Shown in pieces: positions 1 through 10,240 of a stretch of 33,694 nucleotides of DNA; within the stretch, counting starts at the first letter, position 1, and each line of letters starts with the position of its first letter. This stretch comes from Erysipelotrichaceae bacterium (lineage in GTDB: Bacteria; Bacillota_I; Bacilli_A; Erysipelotrichales; Erysipelotrichaceae). Under the pieces are notes generated by a model. The model had not been told where the DNA came from. It did no database searches and saw only the letters and a program-made list of their open reading frames with translations. The stretch covers positions 1,431 to 35,124 of the forward strand of contig JAUNEN010000006.1 in NCBI GenBank assembly GCA_030525525.1, written 5' to 3'. The translations under genes were made by a program, and so were the position numbers.

Positions 1-675
1 ATTCTTCACAATAACAGGCGTGCCGTGTCCGCTCATCAATTCCTCGACAAACTGACCGATTGTTTCGATTCTGTTTTCAAATGAGACGGCGCCCATATGG
101 CGCTTTGAAATGATATGAATGTCGCTGCCTGCAGTGAAGGGGACATTCAGCTTCTTTCCGTATTCAAGAGCCAGGGCATTCATATACGGTTCATTGCCGG
201 CGTTGTAGATTTCAACCGCATCGGCGATTTCAGGAGTCAGAAAGATCGTATGGAGATAATCTCTTTCCCGATATGGATGGGCATGGACCATGATACCGGA
301 GGCAGAGTGAATCAGATCATGAACTTCTTTCCGGTTCATTTTCATGATCTCCTTATGCTCTTTGAGCCACTCAGGCGTGATGCCGTAAATCAGATACTCA
401 TCGCCGTCAAAATTGAACTCAACCCCGAAGAGAACTGTAAAGTTCATTCCTTCAGCAGCTTTCTTTGCATTTTCGTAGCCTTTTGTATAAAGATCGATTC
501 TCTTTTTCCAGGGAAGAAAAGGTGGAATACATGAGTTGCCGTTGAAAAAATGATCGGTGACAATCATCCCTGCATAGCCGCGCTGCTTCATGAAAGAAAT
601 ATAATCTTTACCCGGTGTTTTACCACAGGCGCTGGCTTCCGAAGTGTGCAGATGTGTTTCGTAGATGTAAGCCAT
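1..675 (-). CDS. PHP-domain phosphoesterase, 3' end beyond window
   Basis: The reverse strand is open from an ATG at 675 to the window edge (225 codons), so the C-terminus is missing. The translation shows the metal-binding motifs of the PHP family in order: HLHTS at residues 8-12, TDHF near 43, GVEF near 80, VHAHP in the middle and GSDIH towards the end of the visible part. PHP proteins of this type hydrolyse phosphoesters with two or three divalent metals; histidinol-phosphatase-like and nucleotide phosphatase members look alike at this level, so the substrate is open. It lies 3 nt downstream of the esterase gene with only a weak ribosome binding site, so it is probably translated by coupling as the last visible gene of the operon starting near 3692. 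Confidence 0.82.
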   Translation of the reverse strand, partial: MAYIYETHLHTSEASACGKTPGKDYISFMKQRGYAGMIVTDHFFNGNSCIPPFLPWKKRIDLYTKGYENAKKAAEGMNFTVLFGVEFNFDGDEYLIYGITPEWLKEHKEIMKMNRKEVHDLIHSASGIMVHAHPYRERDYLHTIFLTPEIADAVEIYNAGNEPYMNALALEYGKKLNVPFTAGSDIHIISKRHMGAVSFENRIETIGQFVEELMSGHGTPVIVKN

Positions 676-678
676 AGA

Positions 679-1623
679 CTAGGCTCGCTCAAAGCACTTC
701 TTCATGAAGCTTTCGACAATATCGAGTATCTCTTCCTTCCAGAATTCCGGTCCGCCGTGATCCGCGCCTTTGACAAGATACAGAGTTGCATCATGACCGG
801 TTTCCTTCAGTCTTTCATAGAGCTTCACACTGCCGGTGCAGTTGACGGTTCTGTCCTTGGTGCCATGGAAAATCAGCATCGGTGCAATCTTTGTGTTTTC
901 ATCGATATTGCATTCGGCACTTAAGACTTTCGCCAGCTTCATATCGTCTTCAAGAAGATTTCTGTTTCCCATGACTCTGCCTTCCGGTGAATCAGGCAGG
1001 CAGTGATTGACGGTCTGCGGATTGGAGTCAGGCGCCATGACGGAAACCGAGCCGTAATAATTGACGATTCCTTTGACTTCGGCACTCACGCCGGGAAAAA
1101 GATTCTGCTCACTTTCATCATTATGCAAGAGACCTCCCCACACAGCAGTATGACCGCCGGAAGAGTCACCGGCAAGGATCATCCGTTCAGGATCGATGGC
1201 ATATCTTGCGGCATTCTTTCTTAAGAAGCGGACTGCATTGAGAGCGTCGCATGCCTGGGCAGGGAAGTATGCAATTCCGGAATGGCGGTACTCAACGATT
1301 GCACAGACATAGCCTCTTCTCGAAAGCTTCGCGATATTTGTGAGATTTGCAAAGACATACTGCGGCATCCATCCCGATCCCTGTACAAAGACAAAGCAAG
1401 GTAAAGAGAAGGGCTGAGTTTCTGCAAACGGGACAAATCCTGTCTTGCGGCTTGCCGGGATGAGGATCTGAAGATGAAGCTTTGTTCCGTTCACTTCTGC
1501 ATACTCAACATTGTGCAGGTAATGAACCTGGATTTCATCGCCGGTTGTTTCGATGACTTTGACATTTTCGATTGTTTCATTGAATTCAGGGAATTCTTCG
1601 TAGGTGTATCTTCTGACTTCCAT
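679..1623 (-). CDS. Alpha/beta hydrolase, esterase/lipase type
   Basis: A 314-residue cytosolic hydrolase. The nucleophile elbow is GDSSGG with Ser154, the probable acid is Asp257 (HGTKDRT) and the base is His289 (GADHGG), the usual spacing for carboxylesterases related to the BD-FAE and hormone-sensitive-lipase groups. The oxyanion loop reads QGSGW near residue 82 rather than the common HGGG. No signal peptide is seen. The start is supported by an AGGAGG six bases upstream of ATG. It follows the Old Yellow Enzyme gene by 11 nt and precedes the PHP gene by 3 nt, so the three are surely cotranscribed. It may remove an acyl or acetyl group from the compound handled by the flavoenzyme; that role is inference. 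Confidence 0.85.
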   Translation of the reverse strand: MEVRRYTYEEFPEFNETIENVKVIETTGDEIQVHYLHNVEYAEVNGTKLHLQILIPASRKTGFVPFAETQPFSLPCFVFVQGSGWMPQYVFANLTNIAKLSRRGYVCAIVEYRHSGIAYFPAQACDALNAVRFLRKNAARYAIDPERMILAGDSSGGHTAVWGGLLHNDESEQNLFPGVSAEVKGIVNYYGSVSVMAPDSNPQTVNHCLPDSPEGRVMGNRNLLEDDMKLAKVLSAECNIDENTKIAPMLIFHGTKDRTVNCTGSVKLYERLKETGHDATLYLVKGADHGGPEFWKEEILDIVESFMKKCFERA

Positions 1624-1634
1624 GCTGTTCCTCC

Positions 1635-3692
1635 TTATATTTTCATGGCAGTTTCGTAAGCGCTCCAGACTGCTGTTTTGACATTGCCGGTTTCTTTCGC
1701 ATCGCCGATCACAATGACATCTTTCCGTTTCATTTCAGAAAGAGGGGCGGGATTGTATCCGATTGCGGAAATGACGGTGTCCGCTTTTTCTGAAAATGTA
1801 TTGCCTTCTGCATCTTTCAGTATCACTTCATTGTCTTTCACTTCACAGAGTGCCGTGTTCAGAAAGACCGGAACATTCTTCCACGTAAAGTATTCCCTGA
1901 GATAGGAACTGCTGGCAAGGCAGACGCCTTTCATTGCGATCAGATCATTTTTGACTTCAACAATAAACGGTTTCTTTCCTTTCAGAGAAAGTTCATATGC
2001 GATTTCACATCCGGTCAGTCCGCCGCCGATGACGGCAATGTTTTCACCGCTCATTTCGCTCTTCAGATAATCTGCTGCATCGATCATGTGCTCGTGTCCG
2101 GGAATACTGCGCATGATTTTCGGTGCTGCCCCGGTCGCAATGATCACCGGATCATGAGGAAATTCATTGACAGAACGGATTTCTTCATTGAAATGTATTT
2201 CAATCTTCAGATCCTTCATCTGCTTTTCATACCATGCAATCAGCTGCCTCAGTTTGCCTTTATAGGATTCTTTCGAAGCTGCATTCAGTATACCGCCTGC
2301 GTGACTTTCTTTTTCATAGATCACGGGATGATGACCGCGTAATGCAAGAACTCTCGCCGCTTCCATTCCGGCGATGCCGCATCCGATGATGCGCACTGTT
2401 TTCGGGCTGTCTGTCTTTCTGATGTAATGTTTATTCCATTGCATGCACTCGGCATCGACTGCACATCTGCTTAAATGAAGGGAGTCATAGAGATCCTGCT
2501 CATTTGGTACTCCTTCATAATGTGCCATGTTGAAACAGCCGTTATGACAGAGAATGCAGGGACGGATGTCATCTTCTTCATCATTGATCAGCTTTGTGAC
2601 CCATCTGCGGTCAGCCAGGAATGCTCTGGCAAATCCGGCGGCGTCAATCTGTTTCTTTTCAATTGCGGCAGCTGCGGTATACGGATCCATCCTTCCGGCA
2701 GAGACCACCGGAATATTCACATGTTTTCTGAGTTCAATGACATCATCAAGATTGCAGTTTTCCGGCATGTAAATCGGCGGATGCGACCAGTACCATGCAT
2801 CATATGTTCCGTTGTCGCAATTGAGCATGTCATATCCTGCTTTTTCAAGATATCGGGCAGCTTTAATCGATTCTTCCATATCTCTGCCTGCTTCAATATA
2901 TTCTTCATGCGGGAGCGCTCCCTGACGGAAGCCCTTCGTCTTTGAAATCACCGAATAGCGCAGGGAAACAGGGAAGTCGCTGCCGCATTTCTCTTTGATT
3001 GCCTTTACGATTTCAGCCGCAAAGCGGTATCTGTTTTCCAGACTGCCGCCGTATTCATCATTTCTCTTGTTGCAATACTTCAATGCAAACTGATCCAGAA
3101 GATAGCCTTCATGTACGGCATGCACTTCCACACCGTCCACGCCTGCCTGTTTCAGAAGATATGAACTTTCAGCAAATGATTCGATGATTTCATGGATTTC
3201 CTCACGTGTCATTTCACGGGAAGGAACATGATCACTCCAGCGGTTGGGGGAGGCGGAGGCGCTTGCGGTGATCCTGTCAAGATCCATGACCGGCTTTGCG
3301 GCAAAACGGAGAGCCTTGTTTGTATAGAGCTTTTCCATCATAGATGAAACCGTAAAGCTTCGGCCGAAGCCTGCCGTCAATTGCACAAAGAGCTTTGCGC
3401 CGCTTTGATGAAATCCGGGCATCCAGGCTGCCAGATCCTCAAACATTTTTTTATTCTTATGCAGCCACTGTCCGTACATCGGATTGTATACCGGCTGACA
3501 GCCGGGAAGGACAAGTCCGGCATGATTGTCACCGGCTTCTTTGATGAACCGTGCACCGTCCCTGTCGAAGTGATTGATTTCCATCCATCCGAAAAGGTCG
3601 GTTCCTCCCATCGATGTCATCACGATTCTGTTATTGATTTCGCAGTTCCCGATTTTCCAGGGAGTAAAAAGGGAATTCAGCTTCTCATTCAT
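1635..3692 (-). CDS. Old Yellow Enzyme/2,4-dienoyl-CoA reductase-like flavoprotein
   Basis: A 685-residue NAD(P)H:flavin oxidoreductase with the FadH/BaiCD-type layout. Residues 1-370 form the FMN-binding TIM barrel, with His191 and His194 in HAVHEGYLLDQF. Cysteines 379, 382 and 386, with a likely fourth at 410, match the 4Fe-4S ligand set, although the gap before the last Cys is longer than usual. Two Rossmann motifs follow (IIGCGIAG near 435 and VIGGGLTG in the C-terminal half) for FAD and NAD(P)H. Such enzymes reduce activated C=C bonds in enoyl-CoAs, enones, bile-acid intermediates or aromatic alkenes. GGAG lies ten bases upstream of the ATG. It heads the operon with the esterase and the PHP protein. 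The family is certain, the substrate unknown. Confidence 0.92.
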   Translation of the reverse strand: MNEKLNSLFTPWKIGNCEINNRIVMTSMGGTDLFGWMEINHFDRDGARFIKEAGDNHAGLVLPGCQPVYNPMYGQWLHKNKKMFEDLAAWMPGFHQSGAKLFVQLTAGFGRSFTVSSMMEKLYTNKALRFAAKPVMDLDRITASASASPNRWSDHVPSREMTREEIHEIIESFAESSYLLKQAGVDGVEVHAVHEGYLLDQFALKYCNKRNDEYGGSLENRYRFAAEIVKAIKEKCGSDFPVSLRYSVISKTKGFRQGALPHEEYIEAGRDMEESIKAARYLEKAGYDMLNCDNGTYDAWYWSHPPIYMPENCNLDDVIELRKHVNIPVVSAGRMDPYTAAAAIEKKQIDAAGFARAFLADRRWVTKLINDEEDDIRPCILCHNGCFNMAHYEGVPNEQDLYDSLHLSRCAVDAECMQWNKHYIRKTDSPKTVRIIGCGIAGMEAARVLALRGHHPVIYEKESHAGGILNAASKESYKGKLRQLIAWYEKQMKDLKIEIHFNEEIRSVNEFPHDPVIIATGAAPKIMRSIPGHEHMIDAADYLKSEMSGENIAVIGGGLTGCEIAYELSLKGKKPFIVEVKNDLIAMKGVCLASSSYLREYFTWKNVPVFLNTALCEVKDNEVILKDAEGNTFSEKADTVISAIGYNPAPLSEMKRKDVIVIGDAKETGNVKTAVWSAYETAMKI

Positions 3693-3725
3693 AAATGATT
3701 TTCTCCAAATATCTGCTATGGCTTA

Positions 3726-3731
3726 ATTATA
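3726..3731 (-). promoter_or_regulatory. Promoter -10 for the flavoprotein operon
   Basis: A perfect TATAAT on the reverse strand, 34 bases before the ATG of the flavoprotein gene and just after the terminator of the upstream GH1 gene. No good -35 box is seen at 17 bases. Confidence 0.5.
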
Positions 3732-3742
3732 AGTCACAAATG

Positions 3743-3773
3743 AAAAAGACTCAGGGAAAAATTCCCTGAATCT
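3743..3773 (-). terminator. Rho-independent terminator after the GH1 pseudogene
   Basis: An eight-base perfect stem (TCAGGGAA / TTCCCTGA, 3751-3758 with 3762-3769) and three-base loop, extended by AGA/TCT, is followed on the reverse strand by a T-run (AAAAA at 3743-3747 on the plus strand). It lies 13 bases after the restored stop of the GH1 gene. Confidence 0.85.
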
Positions 3774-3785
3774 TCTGCCTAAATC

Positions 3786-5221
3786 TTATAATTCTTCGCC
3801 GTTAGACTGGCAGACTTTCTGATACCAGCAGAATGACTTCTTGCGGCTGCGGCTCATGTCGCCTTCATGGCATTGTTGTAATCAACATAGATGAAGCAGT
3901 ATCTCTTGTCATATTCACCGGTGGATGCGGATACGATATCAATCGGAGCCCACATTGTGCAGCCAAGCAGATCCACACCGTCATAATTGACAGCGTCACG
4001 CATTGCCTTGATGTGTTCTTTCAGATAGTCAATTCTGTACTGATCATCAACAGTTCCGTCTTCTTCCTTCTTGTCATAAGCACCGAATCCGTTTTCAACG
4101 ATCATCATCGGCAGCTCGAAGCGGTCATTGAACCAGTTCAGGCACCATCTCAAGCCGATCGGGTCAATCTGCCAGCCCCGGTCGGAGGCTTTGAGATATG
4201 TATTGCGGACATAGTCTTCTTCCGAGAAGTCGTATGTATCGCCGAATCTGCCGGTGAACTTTGTCGCATAGCTCATGTAGTAGGAGAAGCCGATATAATC
4301 AACTCTGCCTTCCGCCAGGATTTCAGCATCGCCCGGAAGAATGAAGTCATATCCTTTGCGCTCAAACTTCTTCAGCATGCCCTTGGAATAATGGCCTCTT
4401 GCATGGACTTCAACGAAGTAATACTTCTGCAGCATTGCCTTCCGGGCATTGAGGACATTATGAGGATCGGGTGAAGCCGGATAGACACCGTTCATACCGA
4501 TCATACAGCCGATCATTGCGTCCGGATCGATTTCATGGCATGCCTTGACAGCTAATGCACTGGCAACCAGCTCATGGTGAGCAGATGTATACATCATCTT
4601 TTCGATGTCGTCGCCTTCATTGACAAGAACTGCACCTTCCTGAACCAGATGATGAGCACCCATTCTGACAAATTCAGCCTGGTTGTTGATCTCGTTGAAG
4701 GTCATCCAGTATTTGACTTTGCCCTTGTATCTTTCAAAGCATGTCTTTGCATAGCGTACAAAGAAGTCGATGCAGTGTCTGTCCATGAAGCCGTTGTACT
4801 TCTCAGCCAGATGATAAGGCATCTCAAAGTGGGAAAGGGTAATGACAGGTTCAATTCCCAGTTCATGACATGTATCAAACATATCATCATAGAGTTTCAG
4901 ACCTGCCTCGTTCGGTGTTTCGTCGTCGCCGTTCGGGTAGATTCTTGTCCAGGCAATCGAAGTACGGAATGCCTTGAATCCCATTTCAGCCATTAATGCA
5001 AGATCTTCTTTGTAATGATGACAGAAGTCAATTCCAAGATGGTTCGGATCATCTTCACCTTCAAGAACGTCTCTTGTAATTCTTCTCGGTTTCTTGGTGA
5101 CATTGTCACCGGCTGTCATGACATCGGCAATGGAAATGCCTTTGCCGTCAACATCCCAGGCACCTTCTGCCTGATGGGCTGCGATCGCACCGCCCCATAA
5201 AAAGTCTTTTCTGAATCCAAT
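3786..5221 (-). pseudogene. GH1 6-phospho-beta-glucosidase, start-codon loss and frameshift
   Basis: Family 1 glycoside hydrolase related to the intact gene at 5393. Both catalytic glutamates survive (TFNEIN and IVENGFG). The conserved N-terminal strand FLWGGAIAAHQ lies upstream of the first ATG (5119) in the same open frame, but no ATG, GTG or TTG precedes it. The codon aligning with the Met of the paralogue is ATT at 5219-5221. At the 3' end the frame stops at 3854, yet the missing tail (SRSRKKSFCWYQKV, then SNGEEL) continues one frame over to TAA at 3786-3788; restoring one G in the GG at about 3861-3863 would rejoin it. Read plainly, this is a decaying gene. Alternatives are an ATT start with a shortened C-terminus, or sequencing error. 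A terminator follows. Confidence 0.8.
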
Positions 5222-5235
5222 AATTGTTGTCTTCC

Positions 5236-5248
5236 GACCTTTCAGGTC
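5236..5248. repeat. Short inverted repeat upstream of the GH1 pseudogene
   Basis: GACCTTTCAGGTC: five-base arms around TTC, lying 14-26 bases before the ATT start position in the divergent GH1 intergenic region. In RNA it could form a small hairpin near the ribosome binding site, or it may be a regulator site. Short enough to be chance. Confidence 0.25.
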
Positions 5249-5287
5249 TTAATTTAGATCAGCAAATTACAGTATAGAAAATCATAA

Positions 5288-6832
<1,545 letters not shown>

Positions 6833-6848
6833 CTTTATATTCATTCGG

Positions 6849-6878
6849 AAGGGCAGACGAAAAGGTCTGTCCTTTTTT
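6849..6878 (+). terminator. Rho-independent terminator after GH1
   Basis: Ten-base stem AAGGGCAGAC / GTCTGTCCTT with one G-U pair, six-base loop and a run of six T. It ends the single-gene GH1 unit. Confidence 0.88.
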
Positions 6879-6943
6879 AAACGTCGTGGGTTTGAAGAAT
6901 CAGAAATCTGCTATCATTAAAACCAATGAGAGGTATCAGAAAC

Positions 6944-7555
6944 ATGTCACAATACGAACGGATGGAACAGGGACTCATCTATGATCCCAATGATGAAGAG
7001 ATCATGAATGAGCAGTTTCCATTTTATGAGAAACTGTATGATTTCAACAGATTAAGACCTTCGCAGATGGATGAAAAGCAGAAATATATGAAAGAGGTTT
7101 TTGCCGAATGCGGTGAAAACTGCTATATCGAACTGCCGTTTCATGCAAACTGGGGCGGGCATCATCTGCATCTCGGAAACAATGTCTATGCAAATTTCGG
7201 ACTGACACTGGTCGATGACGGACATATCTATGTCGGTGATTCCGTGATGTTTGCGCCGAATGTCACCATCGCAACAGCCAATCATCCTCTTGATCCTGAA
7301 CTCAGAAGAAAAGGCCTGCAGTATGCAAAGGATGTGCATATCGGTGAAAACACATGGATCGGGGCCGGGGCAGTCATCATGCCGGGTGTTACCATCGGAA
7401 AAAACAGCGTGATCGGTGCCGGCAGCGTTGTCACACGTGATATCGGCGACAATGTCCTTGCGGTAGGCTGCCCGTGCCGTGAAATCCGTAAAATCGGTGA
7501 ACATGATCATGAATACTTCTACAAAAATGAACGCATCGATTATGAGAATCTATGA
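6944..7555 (+). CDS. Sugar O-acetyltransferase, maltose/galactoside type
   Basis: About 203 residues. An N-terminal Mac-type helical cap (YERMEQGLIYDPNDEEI) is followed by left-handed beta-helix hexapeptide repeats (VTIATANHPLDPELRR, IGENTWIGAGAVIMPGVTIGKNSVIGAGSVVTRDI). The His in ATANHPLD is the catalytic base of the LacA/Maa family. These cytosolic trimers move acetyl from acetyl-CoA to a sugar hydroxyl, probably to detoxify non-metabolised sugars. I start at 6944 because GAGAGG lies ten bases upstream; the ATG at 6926 overlaps that site and has no ribosome binding site of its own. It sits between the GH1 gene and the FMN enzyme, 34 nt before the latter, so those two may share a transcript. 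Confidence 0.88.
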   Translation: MSQYERMEQGLIYDPNDEEIMNEQFPFYEKLYDFNRLRPSQMDEKQKYMKEVFAECGENCYIELPFHANWGGHHLHLGNNVYANFGLTLVDDGHIYVGDSVMFAPNVTIATANHPLDPELRRKGLQYAKDVHIGENTWIGAGAVIMPGVTIGKNSVIGAGSVVTRDIGDNVLAVGCPCREIRKIGEHDHEYFYKNERIDYENL

Positions 7556-7589
7556 TAAATCATAATCAGTACAGAAAGAGGTTGGAAAA

Positions 7590-8546
7590 ATGGAAGAAAG
7601 AAAATGGCCGGGACCTAAAGGAATGATTCCCGAACCTGAAAGAAATGCGGCAGATGCCAATATGATCAACCGGAGATATCTGGATGAGCTGCATGTTGAA
7701 ATGCGGATCATCGATGCGGTTGAGCCCGATCTGACATTGAAGCTTTTCGGTGAAACATTTGCTTCACCGATCATGATGCCGGCATTTTCCCATCTGAACA
7801 AAGTGGGAATCACCGGCAGAACGCCGATGCAGGAATATGCGGCTGCGGCACATGAAATGAATCTGGTCAACTGGGTCGGCATGGAACCGGATGATGAATA
7901 CGAATCCATCATCAACGAAGGCGCAAAAACAGTCAGAATCATCAAGCCGTTCAAAGATCATGATGAAATCTTCAGACAGATTGCTTTTGCAAAAGAAAAG
8001 AATAGCCTGGCAATCGGTGTGGATATTGACCATGTCTTCGGCAAAAACGGAAAATATGATGTTGTTGACGGAATTGACCTGGGACCGGTCACACTTGAAG
8101 ATCTCAAAGCCTATGTCAAAGCGGCAGGGGATACGCCGTTTGTGGCAAAAGGAGTCCTGTCCGTTCAGGATGCACGCAAATGCATGGAAGCAGGCTGTTC
8201 AGCAATCTTTGTCAGCCATCATCACGGCAGACTGCCGTTCGGCATACCTCCTGTTTTCGCCCTTCAGGAAATCATTCAGGTTCTTCCTGAAAGAAACATG
8301 AAGATCTTTGTCGACTGCTCAATCGAAACCGGTTATGACGCATTCAAGGCACTTGCCCTGGGAGCGGATGCAGTTTCGGTCGGCAGAGGAATTCTGCCGG
8401 GACTATTGAAGGAAGGCAAGGAAGGCGTCATCAGAAAAGTGAACAGAATGAATGAAGAGCTTTCTGAAATGATGGGCTATACCGGAACCGGCAGTCTTGA
8501 AGAGATGGATTCTTCCGTCATTCTCCATCACGGCAGACATCTTTAA
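7590..8546 (+). CDS. FMN-dependent alpha-hydroxy-acid oxidase/dehydrogenase family
   Basis: A 318-residue TIM-barrel flavoprotein of the lactate oxidase/glycolate oxidase family. Recognisable blocks are SPIMMPAFSHL (FMN strand), FVAKGVLSVQDARKCMEAG (the conserved Lys that binds N1 of FMN) and SHHHGRLP, where the SNHGGRQ of typical members holds the catalytic His and substrate Arg; GADAVSVGRGILPG is the phosphate-binding end. It is shorter than lactate oxidase (about 370) and has the altered active-site loop, so the substrate may differ from L-lactate. It has AAGAGG upstream of ATG. A shared terminator separates it from the convergent nitroreductase. Confidence 0.82.
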   Translation: MEERKWPGPKGMIPEPERNAADANMINRRYLDELHVEMRIIDAVEPDLTLKLFGETFASPIMMPAFSHLNKVGITGRTPMQEYAAAAHEMNLVNWVGMEPDDEYESIINEGAKTVRIIKPFKDHDEIFRQIAFAKEKNSLAIGVDIDHVFGKNGKYDVVDGIDLGPVTLEDLKAYVKAAGDTPFVAKGVLSVQDARKCMEAGCSAIFVSHHHGRLPFGIPPVFALQEIIQVLPERNMKIFVDCSIETGYDAFKALALGADAVSVGRGILPGLLKEGKEGVIRKVNRMNEELSEMMGYTGTGSLEEMDSSVILHHGRHL

Positions 8547-8556
8547 AAAAACAGAA

Positions 8557-8586
8557 CAGGAGCGGACTTAACTGATTCCGCTCCTG
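8557..8586. terminator. Bidirectional terminator
   Basis: Ten-base perfect stem CAGGAGCGGA / TCCGCTCCTG with a ten-base loop, A-rich on the left (AAAAAAA at 8544-8550) and T-rich on the right, between convergent genes. It can serve both strands. Confidence 0.8.
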
Positions 8587-8594
8587 CTGTATTT

Positions 8595-9185
8595 TCAGAT
8601 CCAGGTGACAGGATTGCCTTTTCTTTCAATGACTCTGCGCTCGGGAAGACCTGATTCAGTTTCGGGATAGCCGATCGCAAGAGATGCATAGATTCTTTCG
8701 TTTTCTGCAAGGCCGTATGATCTGAAAAGCTTCAGGACTTCTTCGTTTTCATTCAGCCAGTTCAGCTGGTTGATATAGCATGATCCAAGATCGAGATCAT
8801 TGGCAAGGATCATCATGTTTTCAATTGCTGAGACACAATCCGCGATATTGTTTCCGTAATCCTTCCGGTTGGCTGTCACAATCAGAACCGGGCAGTTGTA
8901 ATGGAATCGATAGCCGCCTTTTTTTGACTGCATGATGCTTGAGGCAAGAGATCTGTAAATTCCTTCATAAAGCTCCATTTCAGCAAATGCAGTTTCGGCA
9001 ATTTCAGCCAGTCTGTTCAATACAGCTTTGTCTTTGATGACAAAGAAATGGGTTGTCTGGGAATTGCCGCCGCTTGGCGCATAGCGGCCGGCAGTGATGA
9101 TCTGTTCGAGTTTTTCTGTTTCAACTTCTCTGTCGGAAAAACGGCGGGTGCTTCGGCGGGTGATGATGGCATTATAGACATTCAT
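8595..9185 (-). CDS. Nitroreductase family protein
   Basis: A 196-residue FMN-dependent nitroreductase. The N-terminal RRSTRRFSD motif binds the FMN phosphate, YAPSGGNSQ follows near residue 37, and the tail LAIGYPE is typical of the family. These are homodimers using NAD(P)H to reduce nitro groups, quinones or enones. ATG at 9185 has AAAGGACGG upstream. The DUF1848 gene lies 21 nt upstream on the same strand, so both may be cotranscribed. The natural substrate cannot be told. Confidence 0.88.
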   Translation of the reverse strand: MNVYNAIITRRSTRRFSDREVETEKLEQIITAGRYAPSGGNSQTTHFFVIKDKAVLNRLAEIAETAFAEMELYEGIYRSLASSIMQSKKGGYRFHYNCPVLIVTANRKDYGNNIADCVSAIENMMILANDLDLGSCYINQLNWLNENEEVLKLFRSYGLAENERIYASLAIGYPETESGLPERRVIERKGNPVTWI

Positions 9186-9206
9186 ATTGTTTCCGTCCTT
9201 TCATAG

Positions 9207-10136
9207 TCACAGTTCAAGACGCAGCTGATGATTAATATTGGAGATCTGCTTTGCATCCCTGATGATATCATCTTTTTCAATATGTCCGATCAGCAGGGGC
9301 GAATCAGGGTCGTGATGCTTCATATTGCGTATCACGATTTCACGGTCATAATTGGCATAGCAGTATCTGCAGAAATGGGCACATGTGTTATAGGCACCGA
9401 TATCATTGCCTAACAGGCAATTGCAGCCTTCACGGGCATTTGATCCTTTCGGAATGTTCAGCTGTTCACCGATGGCTTCTTCGATGATTTCTTTTGTCAT
9501 ACAGCCGTTTGTATCAGCACCATAGAGGGCAAGCTCTTTGCTTTCAAGGCAGGATGTCAGGATCATGTGATGCCTTGAAGCACTGCGCGCAAATGCTTTG
9601 GTGAGTATGATCTGATCTTCAAAGGAAACTTCTCTGACTTCCGGGAAGTTTCGCTTTGTCTTTTCGTAAAGATCGATAAAGCTGAACACCACCCGATCGC
9701 AATATCCTTCGAGTTTTGAAGCGATTGTTTCAAATGCGCGGATATGATATTCAATCGTATATTTCTCATTGATGAATATCGGATCATAGCGCCAGATCAT
9801 TCGCTTTGCGCTGTTATGAAGGGAAAGCTTCTGAAAATATTCAATGACCTGATGTTTATTCGGGACATTTGGTTCAATGTCTTTTCCATACGGTGTGATC
9901 GTCACATACCAGAGCTGCCTGAAGGCATCCAGTTCGTTGATACGATCAAGGGCAGGACCCGGGTTCTTTGTGCAGAATACGATCACATCCACTGTCTTCG
10001 GATCAAGTTCAAAGCGGGTCACAAGACGCGGATAATAGGGATTGCGGACATACAGAAAACCTTCATGGATTCTGTTGCAGAACCATGAACTGTAGAAAGC
10101 AGGAATGTCAGTACGGGAACCTGTATTCAGAATCAT
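9207..10136 (-). CDS. DUF1848 family protein with putative Fe-S cysteines
   Basis: A 309-residue protein beginning MILNTGSRTDIPAFYSSWF, which I recognise as DUF1848. Near the C-terminus the cysteines in CNCLLGNDIG and CAHFCRYCYAN form a CxxxCxxC arrangement like the radical-SAM cluster motif, though placed late in the chain. FCTKNPGP and WYVTITPYG are other conserved blocks. The function of the family is unknown; iron-sulfur, possibly radical-SAM-like chemistry is an inference from the cysteines. GAGG lies eight bases upstream of ATG. It precedes the nitroreductase gene. Confidence 0.82.
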   Translation of the reverse strand: MILNTGSRTDIPAFYSSWFCNRIHEGFLYVRNPYYPRLVTRFELDPKTVDVIVFCTKNPGPALDRINELDAFRQLWYVTITPYGKDIEPNVPNKHQVIEYFQKLSLHNSAKRMIWRYDPIFINEKYTIEYHIRAFETIASKLEGYCDRVVFSFIDLYEKTKRNFPEVREVSFEDQIILTKAFARSASRHHMILTSCLESKELALYGADTNGCMTKEIIEEAIGEQLNIPKGSNAREGCNCLLGNDIGAYNTCAHFCRYCYANYDREIVIRNMKHHDPDSPLLIGHIEKDDIIRDAKQISNINHQLRLEL

Positions 10137-10203
10137 GCGTCAAGCCTCTTTCACATTGTATTCACGAACAGAAAAGATGCAAAGTCAAAAGCCCCAAAGT
10201 AAA

Positions 10204-10232
10204 ACAGCTCTGCCCGTTATTGGGAGAGCTGT
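10204..10232 (-). terminator. Terminator after the membrane-protein gene
   Basis: Eight-base stem ACAGCTCT / AGAGCTGT with a 13-base loop; on the reverse strand it is followed by TTTTACTTT. It lies just below the stop of the membrane protein and separates the rsmF-like unit from DUF1848. Confidence 0.75.
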
Positions 10233-10240
10233 CTTTTGAA

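Noticed and set aside
8595-10136. DUF1848-nitroreductase pair as a radical-SAM maturation system
   Set aside because: Only adjacency and a CxxxCxxC motif support it; no precursor peptide or partner gene is visible.
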